A DNA stretch of 64,000 nucleotides, taken from positions 62,001 through 126,000 of the forward strand of contig BDSL01000120.1 in the NCBI GenBank assembly GCA_003116995.1. Direction: 5' to 3'. This document shows positions 48,400 through 58,500 of the stretch, piece after piece. The stretch's first letter is position 1. Each line of letters starts with the position of its first letter. Below the pieces are notes generated by a model, which saw only the letters and a list, made by a program, of their open reading frames with translations, was not told where the DNA came from and searched no databases. The DNA comes from Yamagishiella unicocca (Eukaryota; Chlorophyta; Chlorophyceae; Chlamydomonadales; Volvocaceae). Both the position numbers and the translations under genes were made by a program.

Positions 48400-49266
48400 T
48401 CAGGTGAGGATCCATGGGTCACTGGGCCCCAAGTCCACCTTCAACAGCTGCTCTCGCAACGCCTTGGTACGGAATACGACCAGCCACAGGCAGCGTCGGC
48501 CCATCCGCCCGCGCGGTAGACCTGTAAGCAGAGCCAGCCGGCCCGCCAAACTCAAAGACCTAAGGTACTCACGCCGGATTGGTGGCGCATCCGTAACGTA
48601 TCCCCCGGGGACATGAAACGCGACAACCGGCGCAAAACAGACGGCCAAAGGCAAGGCGATATCCAGGACTGCGAACCATGGTGACGCCACGATAGCATCA
48701 AAGTGCCAGACATCACGCACACGACGATAAAACCCAGGCTGTAAAGCGTCTTCGTGACGCTCAGCCACACACGCCGCAGAAATATCATTCCGCAGGACAC
48801 TGAAACCCGCACTGCTCAGCACCTTGGCAATAGTGCCCGTGCCGCTCCAGGGATCCAAGACCCCATTGCACTGCCCAAGATCCACGCAACGCAGCAGTGG
48901 CTCTATCTCGCACGCAAGTGTCTCCACACACTCAGGGTGGCCAGCATTCGGCTGTCCCTCCCGCTGCAGAAACAATGAACCTCCGGGCACATGATTCACC
49001 AACCGCCCCACGTGGGCAGTGGGCGGCTCAGCCCCAGGCATCAGCCAGCGCAACGCAGCGGTGACTCCCACGGCGTCCCCAAGCGCCCACGTGTCGGGCA
49101 GCTCCGAAGCAACGACCGCAAGTGCAGAGCGCCGGCCGCCGTTCCGCTTGGCTTCCACCCCCTTCACCTCCTCCTCCTCGCGCAGGCAACTTCGCAGTCC
49201 CCGCATATCCACTCGCTCAACACTTCCATCATCATAACGCACCTCGCACGGCCTGTCGTCGGCCAT
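48400..49266 (-). CDS. N6-adenine-type methyltransferase-like protein of a repeat element
   Basis: 288 residues from the first ATG in frame. Residues about 5-30 (CEVRYDDGSVERVDMRGLRS) resemble the SH3-like/Tudor strand pattern seen in some chromatin and algal transposon proteins (weak). Residues 138-144 (DPWSGTG) fit SAM-binding motif I, Asp161 (RNDIS) the acidic end of the next strand, and 194-198 (ASPWF) the catalytic [DNS]PP[YFW] site of amino-methyltransferases, with the second Pro replaced by Trp. MTases of this general sort occur in some retroelements, for example the DAM-like domain of DIRS elements. The frame is open for another 14 codons upstream (GTG at 49308), and no ATG occurs there. 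Function on DNA is inference. Confidence 0.65.
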   Translation of the reverse strand: MADDRPCEVRYDDGSVERVDMRGLRSCLREEEEVKGVEAKRNGGRRSALAVVASELPDTWALGDAVGVTAALRWLMPGAEPPTAHVGRLVNHVPGGSLFLQREGQPNAGHPECVETLACEIEPLLRCVDLGQCNGVLDPWSGTGTIAKVLSSAGFSVLRNDISAACVAERHEDALQPGFYRRVRDVWHFDAIVASPWFAVLDIALPLAVCFAPVVAFHVPGGYVTDAPPIRREYLRSLSLAGRLALLTGLPRGRMGRRCLWLVVFRTKALREQLLKVDLGPSDPWILT

Positions 49267-49270
49267 ATTG

Positions 49271-50466
49271 TTCAGACAGCTGCTCAACCCGGTAATGAGC
49301 GCCCTCACCGCGGAGGGAACCAGCTTCGGCGCTGGTGGCTTCGGATCTGAATCATCGTAAATAAAGGTGAGCTTGGGTATCGTCCCAGGAGCTCTCCTCA
49401 GGACTGCGGCTCACAGGGCAACACGGTGGTCTCGTACCAGCTGCAGCGCGGTTCGCTGCAGCTCTGCCATGCCCCCTTGCGCCACTGTCATCGGGCCATC
49501 GGGCCAGGTCATTCAGACAGCTGCTCAACCCGGTAATGAGCGCCCTCACCGCGGAGGGAACCAGCTTCGGCGCTGGTGGCTTCGGATCTGAATCATCGTA
49601 AATAAAGGTGAGCTTGGGTATCGTCCCAGGAGCTCTCCTCAGGACTGCGGCTCACAGGGCAACACGGTGGTCTCGTACCAGCTGCAGCGCGGTTCGCTGC
49701 AGCTCTGCCATGCCCCCTTGCGCCACTGTCATCGGGCCATCGGGCCAGGTCATTCAGACAGCTGCTCAACCCGGTAATGAGCGCCCTCACCGCGGAGGGA
49801 ACCAGCTTCGGCGCTGGTGGCTTCGGATCTGAATCATCGTAAATAAAGGTGAGCTTGGGTATCGTCCCAGGAGCTCTCCTCAGGACTGCGGCTCACAGGG
49901 CAACACGGTGGTCTCGTACCAGCTGCAGCGCGGTTCGCTGCAGCTCTGCCATGCCCCCTTGCGCCACTGTCATCGGGCCATCGGGCCAGGTCATTCAGAC
50001 AGCTGCTCAACCCGGTAATGAGCGCCCTCACCGCGGAGGGAACCAGCTTCGGCGCTGGTGGCTTCGGATCTGAATCATCGTAAATAAAGGTGAGCTTGGG
50101 TATCGTCCCAGGAGCTCTCCTCAGGACTGCGGCTCACAGGGCAACACGGTGGTCTCGTACCAGCTGCAGCGCGGTTCGCTGCAGCTCTGCCATGCCCCCT
50201 TGCGCCACTGTCATCGGGCCATCGGGCCAGGTCATTCAGACAGCTGCTCAACCCGGTAATGAGCGCCCTCACCGCGGAGGGAACCAGCTTCGGCGCTGGT
50301 GGCTTCGGATCTGAATCATCGTAAATAAAGGTGAGCTTGGGTATCGTCCCAGGAGCTCTCCTCAGGACTGCGGCTCACAGGGCAACACGGTGGTCTCGTA
50401 CCAGCTGCAGCGCGGTTCGCTGCAGCTCTGCCATGCCCCCTTGCGCCACTGTCATCGGGCCATCGG
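49271..50466. repeat. 241-bp tandem array in unit 3, five copies
   Basis: Starts at 49271, 49512, 49753, 49994 and 50235, same unit and phase as the array in unit 1. Each copy begins with TTCAGACAGCTG, so it repeats the GACAGCTG found at the element terminus. It lies immediately upstream of the methyltransferase gene. Each copy holds MTVAQGGMAELQ...HRVAL followed by TGA. Confidence 0.95.
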
Positions 50467-51214
50467 CTGGCCGCTCGCTGGTGTGGGGCAGTACACCCCC
50501 CTCTGCTGTCGGCAGCGCGCCAACAGCAGCACTGAACCTCGGGACGCAGCGCGCACGGAACCTCGATGGCCACGCCCATCCAGTTTCCTCCAGCGCTCTC
50601 AAGCCACCAGCAAACTTGGGCGGATAGTTGCTTATGCTCATGTTCTCCTCGTCGCGCACCGCGCGTGCGTGCCCAGGGCACAAGCACGGTTCGACGGATG
50701 GGCTCGGCTCCAGCAACCTCGGCTAGAGGGTCTTCGGCACCCTCGGCTAGAGGGCCTTCGACACTCAGTCCCGGAAGGGGAGAGCCTTGACCTTGTTGCT
50801 CCCCTAAGAACCGGGCTGGGTCCTCAGAGGATCCAGGCTCGCCGACATTGACGTCATCGGCTCCTCCACTCGTTTCCGGCTCGGCCCCTCTTCGCCCTCG
50901 CCCGGTCAGTCTGCCAGGTTGACTTGTCGTAGTCTAATCCAGGTTCTTGGACAGCTCCAGAGCCTTGCCGAAGTCCACCGTTGAGCCGCCGATGCTCACA
51001 TGTTTGAGTCCGCGACTGTGTAAAGGCGATACGCGCACGCACTCGGGCGTGGTTAACCTAGCTGCATGACTGCCACTGCTCGGAGTGCACGTCAGGGGCT
51101 GGTTCGAGAATGAGTCCGAGTTCAGCCTAGCATCCCGGTCCTGCCTTGATGCGCAAGGGCCAGACTTCACGAGAAGTAGCTCACTGTATACGTTACACAA
51201 CTGTGGGTTCGATT

Positions 51215-51237
51215 CCAGGCAGTCGCGGACTGCCTGG
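51215..51237. other. Perfect subterminal hairpin, unit 3
   Basis: Second copy of the 10-bp stem, 3-nt loop hairpin, about 150 bp from the right terminus, again preceded by GGGTTCGATTCC. Confidence 0.7.
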
Positions 51238-51404
51238 CACAGGGACAACACGGTCCCTTAGCACCGGCGCATCGCAACGCTCGTACGGCAATAACGGATC
51301 CACTTCGACACTGCAGTCCACGCACTTAGAACCGTGACCACAGCTAAGTGACTACACTGTGTCAATCACGCACTGTGTCACGACAGCTGCCAGCAGTGCA
51401 TTGG

Positions 51405-51640
51405 ACAACACGAGGTGGTCAAGCGGATAGTGACACAAGTAGTAGCTAGTACAGCGGGTTCCAGACCAGAAGGTAGAACCATCGGGCACATCGCCTGACA
51501 CTGAAGTAAGGAGACGAAAGAGACAGAAACCGACGTGCACCGGACGTACACGGGTGGTCTTGGCAACGAACTGTTACAATGGGTCGCAGACTTGGGTGGA
51601 ACCATCGGGCGCATCGCCTGTCGCTGAAACCGTGCAATTG
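51405..51640 (+). mobile_element. SINE-like repeat directly right of the element array
   Basis: Begins about 15 bp beyond the right terminus. GGTGGTCAAGCGG fits a pol III A box, and GGGTTCCAGACC about 45 bp later is close to a B box, a tRNA-like spacing. Two copies of ACCATCGGGC(A/G)CATCGCCTG (51478, 51601) link it to the repeats near 31 kb. Confidence 0.45.
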
Positions 51641-51829
51641 CGTGGCTGCATCCAGCGTGCGGGAGGAAGGAGCATCCAATGATAATTCTCCTGTTGCAAG
51701 AACATAAGGGAACAATCCCTTGCTGCCGGATCTCTTAAACCTGCGCCGGGCGCCGGGCATCCGTACACATCGTGCGGATGCAGTATCCCTCAGCCCTGCA
51801 GCGACTCCTATGCAGTGGTTCGCGTGCGC

Positions 51830-52040
51830 GTATTCACAACCGCCTGCAACGTGCGCGTATTCACAACCGCCTGCAACGTGCGTAGTTTCACAACCGCATT
51901 TTAAGGTGCCTGGCAACGCAACCGCATTTTAACGTGCCTGGCAGCACAACCGCCTACGTGCCTGGCAGCACAACCGCCTACAACGTGCCTGGCAGCACAC
52001 CGCCCGCAACGTGCCTGGCAGCACAACCGTCGGCACGCTA
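51830..52040. repeat. Degenerate tandem repeat (CACAACCGCCT ACGTGCCTGGCAG type)
   Basis: Two interleaved families, GTGCGCGTATTCACAACCGC and AACGTGCCTGGCAGCACAAC, each in several copies. No coding function seen. Confidence 0.8.
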
Positions 52041-52553
52041 GCTGTGACGTATCTATTCATGGATATGATCATATGACATCTGGAGCCCGAAAACACAAAC
52101 CGGTGCGCAAGCACCCAGCATGTTACTACATGAGGTGAAGAAAGATGGATACAGTTTCGGCCCAAGGCAGGTAACGCAGCAGCTGCATATATCTAGCTAA
52201 ATGCCACAACCCCCAGGAAAACCGACGCTCGCAACACCGGTATGCAAACCGACGCTCGCAACCTCACTCAACCTCTTTTTAATCCTGATGCAAATGAATT
52301 TATCCCTGGGTCCATTTGTACCGACCTAGGAGAAAAATCTGGCATGGCGCAGGGCCTGGATGCTGGCCATACGACACAGGAAGGCAAACAATATGCGCGC
52401 GCGCAAAAGCAGTATCTCAGCCCTGTCCGCTAAAGAACCTTCAGTCGACCACTGTGTGTCGTTCCCTCAAGCCGTGGGGTCGGTCAACTGCCGTGGGGTC
52501 GGTCAACTGGCTTCGACTTCCAGCGCCTTCATGGAAAGCCAAGCACGGGGTGT

Positions 52554-55500
52554 TTAAATGGACACCGAGTATGGCACACCGCGCATGGTGACACCCGCCT
52601 GGGAAGCCGGCATCAGCAGCGTGTACGGCAGCGGGGAGTCGGTGCCACCCTGCAGGCCGTAGCGGGTCCAGTTGGCGGGGTTGGCGTTCCTCATCGCGAA
52701 GTTCACCTCCAGCTGCTTCATGGCCTCGATGTAGTCCTGGTTGGCCGCCCGGGCTTTCGGGTCCTGCAGGGCGGGAAACACGGGGCCCAGGTGGTTCGCT
52801 TACAAGCGGGACGAGGCGCATAAGAGCATGAAGCGCTCACAGTAGTGTGGCGTTGCAAAAGAGCACGAGCGTGATCGACAGCTGCCGGCCGAGGATCTGG
52901 ATAATAAACATAACGGTACTCGATCCATACCCTGCCACCACAACCCTCCTTGGCGGCACTGCACAACCCTCCTTCTTGACGGCTGTGCACAACCCTCCCG
53001 TTATTGTGGCCCAGCAGCCCAGCCAGAGTTACCGATTGCGGCCCGCATGACCACCGTACTCACCACCAGCTGGGTGTTGACCTCGTCCAAGGTGTGCTCG
53101 TCGCGGGCGTGGCTGGACAGCAACTTGACGGTGGTGGCGATCTGCAATCACGTCGCACACACCCCAGCAGGCTCTGTTCGCGTCAGGGTGTCGGTAACAC
53201 ACCACACCACCCCAGCACTGTCTAAGCTAATGAGCACTCCAGACGGCTAGTTTGCTCCGCTGCACCGCTGCCTTTGCAATAGGCGTCCCGGGCATCGCGC
53301 CCCGACGCACTGGCCTCCTACCTACTAGCCTAGCAGCACTCAGCAGACAGTTCCTTCGCCTCATCAATGACAAACACGCACTTCCACGCTACCTCGACCC
53401 ACCGTGGCGGCTGTGATTGGGTCGGACAGGTAGGTCATGATGATCTTCTCCTGGGCTGTACCCGGGGCAGACTTGGTGAGCTCCTGCAGAGGAAGAGCGG
53501 TGAGGTGGCATTGGGTACCAGGAAGGAGGTTGTGTAAGAGGCACATTGGAGATGATTTGTACTGGCTTAGGAGCGCGCGCACTATGTCGCATCTCCCAAC
53601 GTGTTTTCCACCCGCATAACGGCATAACACCCCACCCCAGGTCCGCACGCACCGTGTAAGCCTTCTGGCCTGGCGCCGGCATGGGCTTGCGGATAAGTGA
53701 CGACGTGTTGAGCGGCAGGCTGGAGTAGTCGTACTGGCCGAAGTTGACGGCGGCGTGGTGGCCGGACGCCAGCCAGGCGATGGTGGTGAGCACGTGGGTC
53801 AGCTTGGCGATGGAGGGGATGGGGCCCGTGAAGCCCCACACCTTCTCCTCGCTGCGAAAGCCGAACTTGACCAGGTCGGGGTGGCCCTCGTTCTGCAGAG
53901 GCCAGGGACAGTGTGTGCCATATGGGGAGGCACTGATGAGTCACGCAAAGAGGCACTGGGAGTTAGTTGGCGCAGGCAAAGTGGGCGTTTTTACTACTGC
54001 ATGATACCACGGCCACTGAAACCGCAGCCACCCACCTTGACCTCGTTCCACCAGGCCTGCAGCTCGGGGTCCGTCACCACCTCCTGGTCGTCCTTGTAGT
54101 ACAGGTGCAGGTACTTGTCGAAGTAGGACGAGGTGGTGTTCCAGATGTCCATGCCGTCATCGGCGTAGGGGTAGTCCATCCAGGGCTTGCCGTTGGCGTC
54201 CACCATGCCCCTGTTCGGTTGCATACGTGCAGGGGTTGGACAGTTTCATGCGGACTGGTCTATGAATGACTGGTCTTGGCATGACGAGACCGCAGGTGCC
54301 AGAGGTATGATGTACAACAGCACAGTGAACAGCAACGTCAGAACCGACCGTACACTGAACACACAACGCACCTGGACATCAGATCAGTGGGCAGGGCCTC
54401 CGTCGTGAGGTTCCAGCTCTTGCCGTACACAACCGACGCGAAGCGCATGCCGTACGGGCCAGCGAGGGTCCTCTCAATGATACCGCCGGCGTTGATGAGG
54501 CTGGAGCGGGCATCGCGGTTGATGTTCAGCGTGTAGTGGAAATGCGGCGCCATCAGCTTGAACACCTGCTCGAGCGTTGTTACATGGCGGTGATGATGAT
54601 GTGTTGGTTGCAAGAGCCATGTGATAGGCGGTAGGCATTGCACTGGTGACGTGATGTGCAGCATAAGAAAGCACAGATTCCATTGTGTTCAGGCCACGAT
54701 CTCAGCCTATACTTCGGGGGTCGGTGCCGCCAATTCCCCCTTACCGGGTGCATGGTGCTGATCTGGCGCCTCATGGCGATGAAGAACGGCTCCAGGGCGC
54801 AGTGGGTGCGAGTGAAGTGGCTCACCAGCTGCGGACGTGAACGGAGGAGGAAGCAGGAGGGGGGCCAGAAGGAGCAGAAGGAACAGAAGGAATTTAGCGG
54901 GTCAGGTTCAGGTCGCTAGGATCCGACCTCAGACGCGGCGTGAAGCAGCGCCGGTGCATCAAACGGTGCCCGAAGGTGATGCGTCATCGCGCCCTGCCAG
55001 TTTGTCCTAAATCACAACTGACGAAGAGCACCCGCGACGTTTAGTAAAGCGAGGGCCCAACAAAGGGCACCTGCCGTACCACGCTAAACCCCACCTGGTG
55101 GTACACTGAGTCCAGCGACTTGAACACCGCCTTGGCCAGCCGCCACACCACCAGAGTGTGCGGGTCCTTCACGAGCTCAGCGCGCGAGTACACCACGCCC
55201 GAGGTCTTGGCCAGGCCCGGGTGCTCCTTGTGGGTGTCGGGGTGGGCCAGCTCAATGGCGACAGGGATCAGCCCGTTGTCGTTGCCGTGCTCGTCCCTGA
55301 TGGGGCGTTCGAGGGGTTGATTTGGTAAGCCAGTTGGGTGCATACCAATGGTGATGTGGCGGACTGAGGCATCGCCACCCGTCCACTAACTTGGCTGCTG
55401 TGCCTTCGATCGATCCATGCGAGACTCCGTTCCCCACCATGACAAGCCAACCAGCTAACTAAAATCCCTAGGAAACCAGTACTGCACTATTGCTCCATTG

Positions 55501-58500
55501 CTTTGTTTGATATTATTTGATCACCGGTCAGGAGGAACTCTTACACGCACTGCACCCAAATAAATGTTGCCGCGCCCGCTTACTTGCGCAGGTAGAACAC
55601 GCCGCGACCGGCATGCTGCACCAGCTGCTTGCCGCTTTCCGTGGCGGCGCGGTCGGCTGCGGCTGCCTCCCAGAAGGCGGACAGGTCCCAGCAGTCAATC
55701 AGGAAGAGGCGCGGCTTGGCGCCGGCAGCAGCCTCCGCAATGAGCTTCTCCATGGTGGAGCCCTGCAGCTCGGCTGTATGTGAGCAGGTGTGCGGTCGTA
55801 CGGGTTTGGTTGGTGGCAGTCACTGGCGGACTCATAACCGAGGCAGAGCAGCCGACTTTTGCATGTCAGAATGACACCTAGGGCTAGGATGTTGGCAGAT
55901 TAGCTGCTTAGGCCTTCATCCGGTCATCGCCACAACCGGCTGCTGCGTTGCACCGCATCCATCACACGCCCACCCACCATTGACGTGCTCGGGGCGGATG
56001 GCGCTGCCGAGGCTCTCCGGCAGGGCCTTCAACGCCGTGATGAGGCAGGGGTTGACACCCGCCAGGGTCTGGCGGCCGAACTCCTCGTCGGTGTGCCAGG
56101 CGTCGGGGCGGCCCTCCAGCACCTTGGGCACCTGCACCGGTAGGTGAGTGGTCGCGTGAGTTTGTATTGCGTAACATTCAGCGGGAAGAGGGCTGCGTTG
56201 ATGCGGAGGAAGTCTGCTGCTCGGAACGTATGAACGGCTACAGGTACGAGACGCGCCGATCGCCTATCTTGCAATCGCATTCGGGAGTTGCTGCCGACCA
56301 AAAACATTCGCTGACGAACCGTGTAGTACAGCAGCTCGTTGATGCTGTCATTCTTGCCCTTGGCCTTCTTCCACGTCTTGTTGCCGAGCCGCGCCTTGGG
56401 CTCGGACGCATCCGGCTTGGCGTCGCCGGTGCGGGCGCCCGCTACTGGCTCCCCAGTGGCTGAGTCGAACACGGGTCCCACCTGCAAGGGGCAGCGGGCG
56501 GGTGATTGAGCGGGCGGGGAAGCAGCGCTATGGGCAATCAGCAGTCGTATGTACGTCGTCCTCACACAGCCCGCAAAACTCGCATGTATTTCCCTTGACG
56601 ACCACTACCAGGCCAGGCTAGCTGGTTGCCGAGCATGGCTGCTGCCACCATGCCGGGATCGAGCTGCGCCGATGCCCCCTGTCCTAGCCTAGTAGGCGGA
56701 CCACCACAGCCAGGCTGCTGCAGCCGCCCACCACAGCCAGGCTGCTGCAGCCGCCCACCACAGCCAGGCTGCTGCAGCCGCCCACCACAGCCAGGCTGCT
56801 GCAGCCGCCCACCACAGCCAGGCTGCTGCAGCCGCCCACCACAGCCAGGCTGCTGCAGCCGCCCACCACAGCCAGGCTGCTGCAGCCGCTTCTTGGTCTT
56901 ACCCGCTTCTCGGCGGTGAAGGTGTCGATCTCCGCCGCCTGCTTCTCCGGCAGCCGGAAGTCCCAGGCGCCTGCGAACAGCGAGTGCGGCGGCAGCCGCC
57001 GGCAAGCGAGAAATATTGAAGAGCAAGGAAGTACAACGGCAGCCGCCGGCAAGAACATTCCATCATGAAAGTACTAACGTTTACCAGGTGCGACAGCGTG
57101 TGCGCGCATGTGCTGCAAGGCTCAATGGGGCATGACAATGGGGCAGGTGGGTGGGTGGGGGCGATGCCGCACAGTAGATGGTGCGACCTCGAATGACGAT
57201 TGCAGATGGTACAACCCACCCCCTTCGGTGCACATGCATCGCAAACTCAACGAACCGGTGACGCACCGTTCGCAGCCTTGAAGGGCTTGGCCTTGTCGTG
57301 TGAGTCAGGGGCCGCCTTGCCGTGGGCCGATGCCTCTGGTGGGTAGAGCTTGCTGGGCAGCAGGCTGGTGAAGGCATCGCCCCCGGCGTCGGCATCCTGC
57401 ACACAATAATATGAACGGGAATTGTTGGACTGGTTAGCGCTGGTAAGTAAGCACCCACGCCGTTTCGCTCACGGTCGTTGCGGGTGGTTGCAGGTCGGGC
57501 GGTTCGCGAAGTAGCGTGGAGCTGCGAATGCCTAGCCAGAGGGAATCTGAAAGCTGACGGTGGCGGGGCCCATGCCGACCCACAACATGCCGACCCCGCA
57601 TACAACGTCCATGGGAATTTGCGATAAGTGATCAACCCTTTACTTCCGCTAACAATGCCCACCGCACATGGTGACGAGCCCCAGCTCATCCCCCTCTCCA
57701 CCTGCTCGCCGTGCCACGGCCCGGTGCTTACGTTGCGCGCTGGCTGGGCGGAATGCACAGCGTTGGCATTGGCAGATCCCGGGACCAACCCAACCTCACC
57801 TTCTTGAACAGCGCCATCACGTCAGCGAAGTCCTCAAAGTTATCCAGAGGCTTCTCCGCTACAGGGAGGATGGCGGACACCAGCTGGCGCAGGATGCCAA
57901 GCAGCGCAGTGGGTACCAGGCTGATGGGCGAGTTGTGCTTCTGGTTCGCAGCTTCCTGTAGGGGGGGCAGGAGGTAAGCGCGACCAGGGCAATGCTCGCT
58001 CGTTACATATGCAGGTCCCAAGCAGCATGCGATCGTCCAAGGTCCCAAGCAATACGCGGTCGTACGCATTGGTTGGCAAAGTAATTCCCAGGAGGTCCGT
58101 CCCGAATGAAAGTGGGTGCGATGAAGTCCCAGACAAGCGAAGCGAGGTGTACCTATCCTTGCCAGCCCCAAACCCCGGCAGCCCAATGGCCCAACCAAAC
58201 CAATTAATGCTCACCGCGATGAGGGTGAATGCGGCGGTAAGGCCGCCCTGCAGCGCGGCGCCGTCGAAGTCGGCCTTCTTGTCGAAGCTGAACTGCTCGT
58301 CTGCGGATCGAGGGCACAGGCATGGCACGCACGCGGTCAAGATAACCACCAGCTTGCGTGCCGACAAGGGGACGAACGTGAGGCGGCTTCGGGGCTAGCA
58401 AGCAGCAGCAGCTGGCAGTGGCAGGCGCAGGTGGGCACAGCACAAGGCGGATGACAGCAATACGATGCAGCAGTGCACGCAGGGATATCCTGAAGCTTCA

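Larger units (their letters stand above)
48256..51389 (-). mobile_element. Methyltransferase-coding repeat element, unit 3 (most complete)
   Basis: 3134 bp between CAGCTG boundaries. The left end reads CAGCTGTCGCGACACAGT and the reverse complement of the right end reads CAGCTGTCGTGACACAGT, so the termini are 18-bp inverted repeats with one mismatch. Contents on the minus strand, in order: distal end with a CACTTAG/CTAAGTG inverted repeat and hairpin, a 113-codon open frame (50716-50375), five 241-bp repeats, then the methyltransferase gene. It encodes no reverse transcriptase, transposase or tyrosine recombinase, so it is non-autonomous, a fragment, or a type of repeat I do not know. Confidence 0.75.
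51390..52553. other. Intergenic between element array and LOX copy 2
   Basis: Made of the SINE-like repeat, the degenerate tandem repeat and about 500 bp of unremarkable sequence that should include the 3' UTR of LOX copy 2. Confidence 0.6.

Noticed and set aside
50375..50716. TGA between the 113-codon frame and the methyltransferase frame as a selenocysteine or readthrough codon
   Set aside because: In the present sequence extra 241-bp copies separate the two frames, and a GTGAGC donor at the TGA offers a simpler explanation; no SECIS-like structure was looked for.
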